A stretch of DNA of 16,099 nucleotides, from positions 1-16,099 of the forward strand of contig JAGXLE010000005.1 of the NCBI GenBank assembly GCA_018334855.1. The letters run 5' to 3'. The DNA is from Desulfobacterales bacterium (GTDB taxonomy: Bacteria > Desulfobacterota > Desulfobacteria > Desulfobacterales > Desulfosalsimonadaceae). Positions 6,381-13,094 of this stretch are shown in pieces (position 1 is the stretch's first letter; each line of letters opens with the position of its first letter). Made by a program: the position numbers and the translations under genes. The notes beneath the pieces were generated by a model. That model was given only the letters and a program-made list of their open reading frames with translations. It searched no databases and had not been told where the DNA came from.

Positions 6381-7982
6381 CTAAAAATCCTTGAAATCCT
6401 GATCATCCAGGGGAATCACCTGTTCGGCGGAATTTGCCTTCGCGTTGCCTTGTCTTGTTTTGCTGCTCCATTGTGTATCGCCCTTTTCATCCTTTTTTAA
6501 GGAAGATTTTTGATTCCGGTTCAATGCCTGATGCCTGGTTTGCCCGGTTTGATGCGCCTGCTTCCGGCCGCGGTCCTGATCGGAATTGCCGCCGGCGATA
6601 TGTTTTTTAATGCTGCTTCCGCCAACCACGCCTTCTAATTCTGCCACCATTTTTTCCATCTCTGTGGCCTGGGCCGACAGCTCCTCGGCGGCACTGGCAG
6701 ATTCTTCTGAATCCGCGGCATTCTGCTGGACAACCTTATCCATTTCGGAAACCGCTGTATTCACCTGATCTAGGCCCTGGGCCTGTTCCTTGGACGCTGC
6801 TGTAATCTCGGAGATCAGCGTGTTGACCTTTGAGGAGCTTTCCTTGATGGAGTTTAGTTGGGTGGCCACTTCTTCCGCCACGTTCACCCCGTTTCCTGCA
6901 TTTTCCTGGGATTTTTCAATTAGCTGAGAGGTATTCTGGGCGGCTTCCGCACTTCTTTGAGCGAGATTGCGCACTTCCTCGGCCACCACTGCAAAACCCT
7001 TTCCGGCCTCCCCGGCACGGGCGGCTTCAACAGCCGCATTTAAGGCCAGCAGGTTTGTCTGGAAGGCAATGTCATCAATGGTCTTGATAATCTTAGACGT
7101 CTCGTTTGAAGACTCCTTTATTTCGTTGATGACTGTATTCATGCGCTGCATTGAATCAACGCCCTTTTCCACCACAGATACCGTCTCTTTAACCGCGCTG
7201 TCTGCCTGATCCGCATTGTTTGCGTTTTGCCTTGTCTGGGAGGCCATTTCCTCTATTGAAGATGAAGTTTCCTCAAGGCTCGAGGCCTGTTCGCTGGAGC
7301 CTTCTGCCAGGGATTGACTTGTGGAGGCAACCTGGCTCGAAGCGGAAGAAACCTGCTCAGAACTTTGGTTGAGGCCTCCTACGATATTCATTATCCGTCG
7401 ACTCAGGCCGTTTGAGAAAAATATTACAACAAACAGAGTTATTCCCAGGAAAACCAGAGTCATCACGGTGATGAAATTCCGGATAGCGTTCGAGGCGCTC
7501 ATGAAGTCATCGGCCATCTGGGTTGTTATGACACTCCAGCCTGTAAGATTAACCGGGGCAAACCCGCCGATTTTTTCGTCGCCTTGGTAAGTATAAGGCT
7601 TTACGCCGGTTTGTCCGGCCAGTGCAGCCCGGGAGATTTCCCCCATACCTGGCAAATCTTTTACATTGGTTTCCAAAATGATGTTATCATCGGGATGGAC
7701 GACGACCATTCCATTCTGGTCCACCATAAACGGATACCCGGTTTCACCGATCTTTACGGATGCAATCTTTTCAGCAAAAAATTCGGTTTTCACGATGGAG
7801 ACAAGAGCCCCTAAAAATTTCCCGCTTGTGCTTTTTACCGGAGCAGCCACCGGGACGACGGGTTTTCCGGTTACCTTTGATTCAATCGGGGTGTCGACGA
7901 TCGCCTGCCCCTTCTTTACCTTCTGGAAATACGACCGATCCGAAACCGAAATGTCCTTTAAACCTTTCAGGGAATCAAAAAA
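6381..7982 (-). pseudogene. methyl-accepting chemotaxis protein, 5'-truncated
   Basis: The frame is open from a stop at 7983-7985 to the stop at 6381. It starts in mid-domain with [17 protein letters not shown], then VAAPVKS and a second Cache half ([24 protein letters not shown]), so this is a double-Cache periplasmic sensor lacking its first half, the N-terminal membrane helix and a start codon. The only in-frame starts are internal, for example GTG at 7850 without a ribosome site. Counted from that GTG, the remaining parts are one membrane helix (126-147), almost no HAMP, and a long signalling coiled coil whose conserved tip reads [20 protein letters not shown] (259-278) and then [20 protein letters not shown] Gln/Asn/Lys-rich linker leads to an acidic [10 protein letters not shown] tail. 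The identity is certain. Function is doubtful, because it could not be inserted as a normal two-helix receptor. Confidence 0.85.
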
Positions 7983-8073
7983 TTATATCGGCTAGATGCC
8001 CAAAAAATTTAATCCAAAATCTATTTCATTCCTTATTTTGGCGGACCTTCCCGCAACCATAAAAGTCGAGAAT

Positions 8074-8508
8074 TTATCTCGGTTGCAGATACCATCGAGT
8101 TCTGGAAATCCGTGAATCATTGCAGGGGTAAGCCTTCCTTGAACTTAAACAAATTATCTGATTTCTGGATGGACACTGATTAATATAGGATTTGAAATGG
8201 TTTACGTTTAAAAGCAGCAGCTCGGCCGCTGGCTTTCTGTCGGCTTCAGCTATAATTTCCTCTCCGCTGCCTTCGATGGTCAGGGCCTGTGGCCTATCGG
8301 TTTCCCGGGAATCAATGAGCAGGCTGCCCTGGGGATTGCGGCTGATGTTTTGAAATTTTCGGGTTTGGCGGTAGGTTACCATAATAAACCGGGTGCAATC
8401 CTTTTCGGTGGCATAGGCCATCAGGGAACAGTACGGCAGGCCGTCGACGGCCGTGGCCAGGACGCAATGCTGTTTGTTCCGGATAAGGGTTTTAATATCA
8501 TCCCGCAT
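8074..8508 (-). pseudogene. pyridoxamine 5'-phosphate oxidase-like flavin-binding protein, 3' end disrupted
   Basis: Reading from the ATG at 8508, MRDDIKTLIRNKQHCVLATA, then GLPYCSLMAYA, FIMVTYRQTRKFQNISRNPQ and SLLIDSRE is the split-barrel FMN-binding fold of the PPOX family (the small stand-alone type, usually about 145-150 residues). After ALTIEGSGEEIIAEADRK and AELLLL the sequence stops resembling the family. Instead there is an NVNHFKSYINQ stretch and a Cys/Arg-rich tail. In the next frame, HPEIR appears a little further on, followed by two stops; this would suit the missing end if a short insertion and later decay had occurred. The frame extends upstream to a TTG at 8610, but the family start fits 8508, where no ribosome site is seen. 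It may still yield a truncated protein. Confidence 0.65.
8188..8213 (-). repeat. 26-bp imperfect repeat, copy 1
   Basis: On the - strand this reads TTTTAAACGTAAACCATTTC and continues AAATCC. It matches 9447-9472 on the same strand at 21 of 26 positions. It begins exactly where the PPOX-like reading loses family similarity. Confidence 0.4.
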
Positions 8509-8815
8509 AACGATACTTTTTTGTACAGATAATGCTTTGTCGTACGGGATTTTGTGCGCCTCGATCAGGGCCTGAATATTCAATGTGTGTTTTACTGTTT
8601 CAACTTCCAATATTTATTTGCAACTGTCTGGACCATGTTTACAATTATGTTTAATGCAAGAACATACAGGCAGTTGAAAACATTGCGTGAAATGGCCTGT
8701 GATCTTGAAATCTTTGTATAGGACAGTACAGCATGGAATTAAAAGAGGAAGGAAAAAGTGGCAACAGCTCAAATTTTTTGTATGAACACATTTAACCAGA
8801 AAAGGAGATTTTACA

Positions 8816-9127
8816 ATGGAAGCAAAAGATTATTGTAATTCAATGGCAGCAGAACTGACCGCCTGGAAAGCCAAACTGTTTGACGTAATTAGCAGGACCG
8901 ATAAAATGGGCACTGCGGAAAAGGACAAAGTCTGGGAATACTTTAATGAGATGAAGATTGTAATCCAGGATCTTGAAGACAAGATCGAGTCGCTTCGTAC
9001 AGAATGCCCGGCAGATTGGAGTCCGCAGAAGAAGGAAATCGAGGACGCACATGTGGATATGCGTTCCAAATACGAAGAAACGCTTCAATATATAGGGAAA
9101 GCATCACCGATATCCGTTCCCGGCTAA
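8816..9127 (+). CDS. small helical protein of unknown function
   Basis: A 103-residue cytoplasmic protein with an AAGGAG ribosome site about 8 bases before the ATG. No signal peptide or membrane helix is seen. It is nearly all helix: MEAKDYCNSMAAELTAWKAK (1-20), a KMGTAEKDKVWEYFNEM segment, then QDLEDKIESLRTECP, a W-S-P break (68-70) and a second coiled coil ending near residue 93. The LTAWKAK helix followed by the ECPxxW turn looks like a conserved small-protein family that I associate from memory with sulfate-reducing bacteria. No biochemical role is known to me. It stands alone: about 200 bases of leader precede it and a strong terminator follows the stop by 28 bases. Regulation as a separate unit is therefore likely. 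Confidence 0.8.
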   Translation: MEAKDYCNSMAAELTAWKAKLFDVISRTDKMGTAEKDKVWEYFNEMKIVIQDLEDKIESLRTECPADWSPQKKEIEDAHVDMRSKYEETLQYIGKASPISVPG

Positions 9128-9155
9128 CGGTTTGGCCACAAATTAAACGCCTATC

Positions 9156-9190
9156 CCCACGCCCGCTTTCATCCTGCGGGCGTGGGTTTT
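9156..9190 (+). terminator. intrinsic terminator after the 103-aa gene
   Basis: An 11-bp perfect stem, CCCACGCCCGC (9156-9166) and GCGGGCGTGGG (9176-9186), with a 9-base loop and an immediate TTTT tail. Confidence 0.92.
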
Positions 9191-9446
9191 CAATTCTACC
9201 GCCGGCGACTTTCGGGGTCTGAAAATAGATTACAATCTTTATTTATCTCTTCTTGATAATAAAGTCCAGCAGGCTAAAAACTTCCACGCTCTGTGGTAAT
9301 GCTCCCCTTATTGCAAAGAAAGTTTCCGAACAATACCTGGCGGGATAGACCCGGTGCCCTGCTGACGTTTTTGCTGCTTTTTTATCTCCTTGCGGGCCAC
9401 ACAATCCGGGTTTTTCCGACCGTGATATGAAATGTTTTTTTTTAAA

Positions 9447-9472
9447 GGTTTTTAACTGGTTGACATTTAAAA
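9447..9472 (-). repeat. 26-bp imperfect repeat, copy 2
   Basis: On the - strand this reads TTTTAAATGTCAACCAGTTA and continues AAAACC, matching 8188-8213 at 21 of 26 positions. On the + strand it contains the TTGACA of the candidate promoter for the 117-aa gene. Confidence 0.4.
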
Positions 9473-9488
9473 CCAAAATCATTATGGA
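9460..9488 (+). promoter_or_regulatory. candidate promoter for the 117-aa gene
   Basis: A perfect TTGACA (9460-9465) is followed 17 bases later by TATGGA (9483-9488), a weak -10. It would give a leader of about 50 nt to the ATG at 9546. The -35 box is strong and the -10 is poor, so confidence is limited. Confidence 0.35.
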
Positions 9489-9545
9489 AACGGGAGATTT
9501 CAGTTTAATGTCATTTTTATCTGCACAGAAAATCAGGAGGGACCA

Positions 9546-9899
9546 ATGACCCGGAAAAAGCGCGAACCCAGTTTCGATGCGATGATCAACCTTTTCATTA
9601 AGAAATACGATATAGCCACAAAGCAAGACATCGACCGCCTGGCCCGCAAAATTGACAACCTGGAAAAAGCCCTGTCAAAAAAGTCCGGTGCCGGAGCTTC
9701 AGGTTCCAGGGCGAAAAAGAGCCCATCTGCCGGAGAAGTTGTGCTGAACGTCATCAAAGATATAGGAAATGGAGCCACCTCCGCAGATATAAAGGCGCAG
9801 ACGGATTATGATGATAAGAAAGTCCAGAATATTGTGCATCGATTAAACAAGGAAGGAAAGATAAAGCGCAAGAAGCGGGGTGTGTACGTGGCTGTTTGA
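9546..9899 (+). CDS. coiled-coil and winged-helix DNA-binding-type protein
   Basis: A 117-residue cytoplasmic protein with an excellent AGGAGG site 6 bases before the ATG. It has three parts. Residues 1-45 form a helical hairpin/coiled coil (FDAMINLFIKKYDIATKQDI, then RLARKIDNLEKALSKK). Residues 46-62 are a Gly/Ala/Ser/Lys-rich flexible linker. Residues 63-117 form a compact winged helix (VVLNVIKDIGNGATSADI, then KKVQNIVHRLNKEGKIKRKK and a RGVYVAV wing strand), as in small transcription regulators where the second helix-turn-helix reads target DNA. The N-terminal half would oligomerise it. No metal or ligand site is seen. Function is inferred only: a small regulator or nucleoid-type DNA binder. 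It is a single-gene unit bounded by its own terminator. Confidence 0.85.
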   Translation: MTRKKREPSFDAMINLFIKKYDIATKQDIDRLARKIDNLEKALSKKSGAGASGSRAKKSPSAGEVVLNVIKDIGNGATSADIKAQTDYDDKKVQNIVHRLNKEGKIKRKKRGVYVAV

Positions 9900-9925
9900 T
9901 GGCTGGATGGACACTAAAAAATACT

Positions 9926-9975
9926 AAAAAACCCCGGTGAACGAGGAACTATAATTTCGCTCACCGGGGTTTTTT
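9926..9975 (+). terminator. intrinsic terminator after the winged-helix gene
   Basis: AAAAAACCCCGGTGA (9926-9940) pairs perfectly with TCACCGGGGTTTTTT (9961-9975) across a 20-base loop. The flanking A and T runs would let it work in both directions. Confidence 0.93.
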
Positions 9976-10097
9976 CACTTTAATGAGTCCTTAAAACCGG
10001 AAACGATTTCGGGATTATATCAGCAATTCACTGCTGCTAAAGGATTTTTCATTTTGTTCAGTTTTTGAGTTAAACAGCACAGGCTCCCTGATTTAAT

Positions 10098-10127
10098 TTG
10101 TAAAGATGGAAGGGGTTTTGATATAAA
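10098..10127 (+). promoter_or_regulatory. candidate promoter for the AbfD/HpaB-family gene
   Basis: TTGTAA (10098-10103) and TATAAA (10122-10127), 18 bases apart, stand about 105 bases before the ATG at 10233. Confidence 0.4.
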
Positions 10128-10188
10128 AATTTTTGCCAGAAATTGACTTCCAGGGAAGTGCTGCAAAAACATCAGGCGAGGTGAGGAG

Positions 10189-10207
10189 CTTTTTACGAGA
10201 CTATCAT
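10189..10207 (+). repeat. short dispersed repeat, T5-ACGAGACTATCAT copy
   Basis: CTTTTTACGAGACTATCAT lies 26 bases before the AbfD/HpaB-family gene. Related copies are at 15098-15118 (+) and 14729-14749 (-). Confidence 0.5.
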
Positions 10208-10232
10208 GAATTGAAAGACGAGGAGGGAGAAA

Positions 10233-11768
10233 ATGATCAGGACGGTTGAACAATACCTTGAGAGTTTAAACGACGGCCGCGAAATATGGTGTCTGGGGGA
10301 AAAGGTAAAAGACGTGCGGACCCATCCCATCCTCGGCAATATCATCAGGACCGCGGCACTGGATTACGTGTTTCCCAATCATCCTGACTACCGGGATCTT
10401 TTTGTCACGCAGGACGAAGATGGCGAGGATATAAATTTCCTGTTAACCGCGCCCAAAAACTCCCAGGAGCTTTTGCGCAGGCGCGAGTGTTTCGTGTCAG
10501 CTATGCGCAGCGGAGGCGGCGTGCTGCTCCACTGCATGGGTGCAGACGCCCTGGCAGCCTTTACGGTCACTGCCAATGCAATGGACCGTGAACTGGGAAC
10601 CGATTACAGCGAGCGCGTTGAAAACTACAGAAAGCATCTCATGAAGCAGGACCTGGGCATTACAGGCGCGGTTACAGACGTCAAGGGAGACCGGAGCCTT
10701 CACCCCTCCAGGCAGAAACAGCACCCCGACTATTACCTGCGGGTTGTGGAAAGGACCAATGACGGCATCATTGTCAGGGGTGCCAAGGTTCACATAAGTG
10801 CAAGCCCGTGTGCCAACGAGCTGCTCTGCCTGCCCTGCCGCACCCATGGCGAGGAGGACAAGGACTACGCGCTTGCTTTTGCAGTGCCGGTCAATACGCC
10901 CGGGGTCAAGCTGCTGGCAGTTGAACCAGTATCAAGGACCTATGGCGAGGAAGGGATGTTTGATTATCCAAAAACCAGCACCACGCCGCCCACAGAGAGC
11001 CTGATAGTTTTCGACGACGTGTTCGTGCCCTGGGAGCGGGTGTTTATGTGCGGCGAATGGCAGTATTCAAGAACACTGGCTTATGCGTTTGCCAGTTATC
11101 ACCGTCTTTTCGGCACCTGCAAGATGATAGGAAAGCTTGAGGCAATCTCCGGCGCGGCAGCGCTTGCTGCAGATTACAATGGCGTGGATAAAGCCGATCA
11201 TGTCCGCAAGAAGCTTTCCTGGATGGCCATGATCGCCCACATGGTAAAGGAACTGGGCAAGGCAGCCTGCATGGATCCGGTAAAAGAGTTCGGCCATGAA
11301 GTAGTCATGCCGAACCGCATGTCCATCAATTCTGCCAAGTATACCTTTGCCAGCAATTTCCACCAGATGTGCCAGTACGCCCAGGATATCGCAGGCGGCC
11401 TTTCCACAACGGTGCCGGCATACCGGGACTGGAACAACGAGGAGATCCGGCCCTACATTGAAAAGTACCTGAGCGCCAAAGACGGCGTGCCGACCGAGGA
11501 CAGGCTGCGCCTTATGCGGCTGATAAAGGACATGACCGGCAGTTACTGGCAGATCGACACCATTCACGGCGAAGGTTCAATGGCTGCACAGCAGATGTTT
11601 CTTTACGGCAGCGCCGATTGGGATCAGCTTAAAGCTGCGGCCAAGCGGGCTGCCAGTATCGACGGCTGGCAGGAGGATCCGGTATACGGCAGTCTGCTCT
11701 CAGAAGATCTGGTTGAGATGCCTGCCGTGGACGCGTCTTATGAGTCTGTTCCAGCGTCAAAAAGGTAG
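10233..11768 (+). CDS. 4-hydroxyphenylacetate 3-hydroxylase / 4-hydroxybutyryl-CoA dehydratase family enzyme
   Basis: A 511-residue cytoplasmic flavoenzyme of the acyl-CoA-dehydrogenase-like HpaB/AbfD family, preceded by GAGGAGG. It aligns along its length with clostridial 4-hydroxybutyryl-CoA dehydratase: GAVTDVKGDRSLHPS (145-159), ALAADYNG (310-317), AEDIAGGL-like AQDIAGGL (383-390) and the HGEGS loop (445-449). In AbfD a [4Fe-4S] cluster is held by three Cys and one His. Here C101 (HCMGAD), H290 (YHR) and C296 are present, but the first Cys is replaced by V97 and the His-Cys spacing is one residue shorter. The substrate is therefore uncertain: a hydroxyacyl-CoA dehydratase relative with an altered cluster, or a flavin-only enzyme. 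It is a single-gene unit, convergent with the thiamine-binding gene 12 bases away. Confidence 0.88.
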   Translation: MIRTVEQYLESLNDGREIWCLGEKVKDVRTHPILGNIIRTAALDYVFPNHPDYRDLFVTQDEDGEDINFLLTAPKNSQELLRRRECFVSAMRSGGGVLLHCMGADALAAFTVTANAMDRELGTDYSERVENYRKHLMKQDLGITGAVTDVKGDRSLHPSRQKQHPDYYLRVVERTNDGIIVRGAKVHISASPCANELLCLPCRTHGEEDKDYALAFAVPVNTPGVKLLAVEPVSRTYGEEGMFDYPKTSTTPPTESLIVFDDVFVPWERVFMCGEWQYSRTLAYAFASYHRLFGTCKMIGKLEAISGAAALAADYNGVDKADHVRKKLSWMAMIAHMVKELGKAACMDPVKEFGHEVVMPNRMSINSAKYTFASNFHQMCQYAQDIAGGLSTTVPAYRDWNNEEIRPYIEKYLSAKDGVPTEDRLRLMRLIKDMTGSYWQIDTIHGEGSMAAQQMFLYGSADWDQLKAAAKRAASIDGWQEDPVYGSLLSEDLVEMPAVDASYESVPASKR

Positions 11769-11780
11769 AGATTTGAGTGT

Positions 11781-12071
11781 CTACTCGGATTTAACCGATG
11801 CCATTTTGCTGTTGAGTCCTTTGGAGCGGTTTTTGCGATAGTCGGCCTTCATCGTAAGATAAATGCGGTCGCAATCATTTTGCAAATCTTTAAAACATTG
11901 ATCCACAACCGCGTAAACCGCCGTCCATTCGCCTTCAATGCAGGTTCCCATGGGGTTTAACTCATAAGACAGACCGCTGTCTTTGATAATTTTAATGGCC
12001 CTGGCGACATAAGGGCTGACACTGACGCCTTTATCCATGGGAAAGATGGATAGTTCAACGATAACGCTCAT
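11781..12071 (-). CDS. thiamine-binding protein, MTH1187/YqgV (DUF77) family
   Basis: A 96-residue protein of the small ferredoxin-fold family once called DUF77 (MTH1187, YkoF/YqgV relatives), whose members bind thiamine and form tetramers in the cytoplasm. MSVIVELSIFPMDKG at the start, then SPYVARAIKIIKDSGL, YELNPMGTCIEGEW and AVVDQCF are the characteristic strand-helix-strand pieces. Length is normal for the family. A GGGGGG run (12076-12081) lies 4 bases before the ATG and serves as the ribosome site. It is transcribed divergently from the methyltransferase across about 140 bases and ends 12 bases from the AbfD/HpaB-family gene on the other strand. A role in thiamine salvage or sensing is family inference; there is no thiamine gene next to it and I see no TPP riboswitch. 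Confidence 0.92.
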   Translation of the reverse strand: MSVIVELSIFPMDKGVSVSPYVARAIKIIKDSGLSYELNPMGTCIEGEWTAVYAVVDQCFKDLQNDCDRIYLTMKADYRKNRSKGLNSKMASVKSE

Positions 12072-12150
12072 AAAACCCCCCTTTTTAATGACTTTTTACT
12101 AATTTAACTGCCACCGGTTTGTTTAGCAAATTAATCAATCGGATTTGCAT

Positions 12151-12180
12151 TTGACAGCGGGAGGATTAGTTTTTTTATAC
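12151..12180 (+). promoter_or_regulatory. candidate promoter for the O-methyltransferase
   Basis: A perfect TTGACA (12151-12156) is followed by TTATAC ending at 12180, 18 bases on. It lies in the divergent space between the thiamine-binding gene and the methyltransferase and would give a very short leader (about 25 nt). Confidence 0.4.
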
Positions 12181-12212
12181 GTTTATTAAATGATTAGAAG
12201 CAAGTGATACTT

Positions 12213-12827
12213 ATGCCAGATATTGTTGAGAACCCGGAAAACTATTTCAGGCAATTGGTCCCTGAGCGCGATGCCCTGTTAATGGACCTTGAGGCAGAAG
12301 CCGATGCGGAAGGCATTCCGATTGTGGGACCCGTGGTGGGAGGACTGCTGTTTGTGCTGGCACGCGCGACACGGGCACAAAGCATACTGGAGCTGGGAAC
12401 AGCCACGGGATATTCCACCATCTGGCTGGGGCGTGGATGCAGCCAGGCGGGCGGACGGATTCTGACATTGGAATATGATGCAGACATGGCCGAAAGAGCC
12501 AGGAAAAATATTGCCCGGGCAAATCTTTCCGAAACAGTTTCTGTCTGCCGGGCCGAAGCAATTGAGATGCTTCCCGGGCTTACAGGCCAGTATGATATGG
12601 TTTTTATGGATATCGAGAAACAGGATTACAGGGCTGTTTTGGGGCAGTTGGAGCCGCTCGTCCGGCCGGGAGGATTACTGCTTGCCGATAACACCGGGTT
12701 TAAAGATGCCGACGCCTTCAACCAGGCCATTTTTTCAGCTTCCGGCTGGGAAAGTGTTCAAATTTTTTCTTATCTTCCTAAACATTCCGGCATTTATGAC
12801 GGCCTTTGTTTTGCCGTTCGCCTTTAG
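12213..12827 (+). CDS. class I SAM-dependent O-methyltransferase
   Basis: A 204-residue cytoplasmic methyltransferase of the metal-dependent catechol / caffeoyl-CoA type (Methyltransf_24/3 families). The SAM motif I is ILELGTATGYST (58-69), the acidic ribose-binding residue is E87 (LTLEYD), and the AEAIEML segment contacts adenine. The metal-site pattern is present as FMDIEKQDY (D133) and LLADN (D159, N160), so a divalent cation and a catechol-like substrate are likely. I chose the ATG at 12213 (MPDIVEN); a GTG at 12204 is in frame, and the ribosome site is weak for both. It is a lone gene, with the large nested inverted repeat directly downstream. The true substrate is unknown. Confidence 0.9.
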   Translation: MPDIVENPENYFRQLVPERDALLMDLEAEADAEGIPIVGPVVGGLLFVLARATRAQSILELGTATGYSTIWLGRGCSQAGGRILTLEYDADMAERARKNIARANLSETVSVCRAEAIEMLPGLTGQYDMVFMDIEKQDYRAVLGQLEPLVRPGGLLLADNTGFKDADAFNQAIFSASGWESVQIFSYLPKHSGIYDGLCFAVRL

Positions 12828-12901
12828 CTCTTTTTAAAAGCCGTTTTATGCCACTGCGAACCTCCAAAGCCATCGCACGATATGAGAGGCTTCCAAGGAA
12901 G

Positions 12902-13070
12902 TCCTTTTTTTGCGCTCTCACGAAATTGCACTTCGTTGCCCTGACGGCGGTGCGGAAAAGCGGGTTTCCGAGCGGAAATCGAGGCTCCAGGAGGCTCCTG
13001 GAGCGAGGAAACTCCTTTTCCGCGCCGCCGATCAGCCAAGGTGCTTACGGATTTCCTTTCTGCAAAAATA
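12902..13070. repeat. large nested inverted repeat between convergent genes
   Basis: The core folds as an outer stem and an inner hairpin. The outer stem is 12946-12969 against 13007-13029 (GGCGGtGCGGAAAAG against CTTTTCCGCgCCGCC, then GTTTCC against GGAAAC). The inner hairpin is perfect, GCTCCAGGA (12984-12992) with TCCTGGAGC (12996-13004) and a 3-base loop. Weaker pairing continues outward, with TTTTTGC near 12905-12912 facing GCAAAAATA near 13063-13071 and CTGA-type patches in between. The element fills the 270 bases between the methyltransferase stop and the ligase stop. It may act as a two-way terminator or be a non-autonomous palindromic mobile unit. Confidence 0.75.
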
Positions 13071-13094
13071 CCGCCCTGGTGGGATAAACAGCTT

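Larger units (their letters stand above)
9191..9545. other. intergenic stretch without a supportable gene
   Basis: About 355 bases between a terminator and the next ribosome site. A - strand open frame (9243-9626) has poor, family-less composition and overlaps the next gene. A + strand frame at 9299-9430 would encode 43 residues with one hydrophobic segment (ALLTFLLLFYLLAG) but has no ribosome site. The right part holds copy 2 of the 26-bp repeat (9447-9472) and a candidate promoter. I see nothing else. Confidence 0.5.

Noticed and set aside
8165..8177. Exact 13-bp direct repeat CTGGATGGACACT at 8165-8177 and 9903-9915
   Set aside because: One or two such 13-base matches are expected by chance in 16 kb, and the flanks do not extend the match.
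8636..8722. 28-codon frame (MFTIMFNARTYRQLK...) upstream of the 103-aa gene
   Set aside because: No ribosome site and no similarity I can name; too short to support.
9299..9430. 43-codon + strand frame with one hydrophobic segment
   Set aside because: No ribosome site or promoter and no family; a single hydrophobic run in a pyrimidine-rich stretch is easily accidental.
9243..9626. 127-codon open frame on the - strand
   Set aside because: No ribosome site, no recognisable domain, and overlap with the well-supported + strand gene at 9546.
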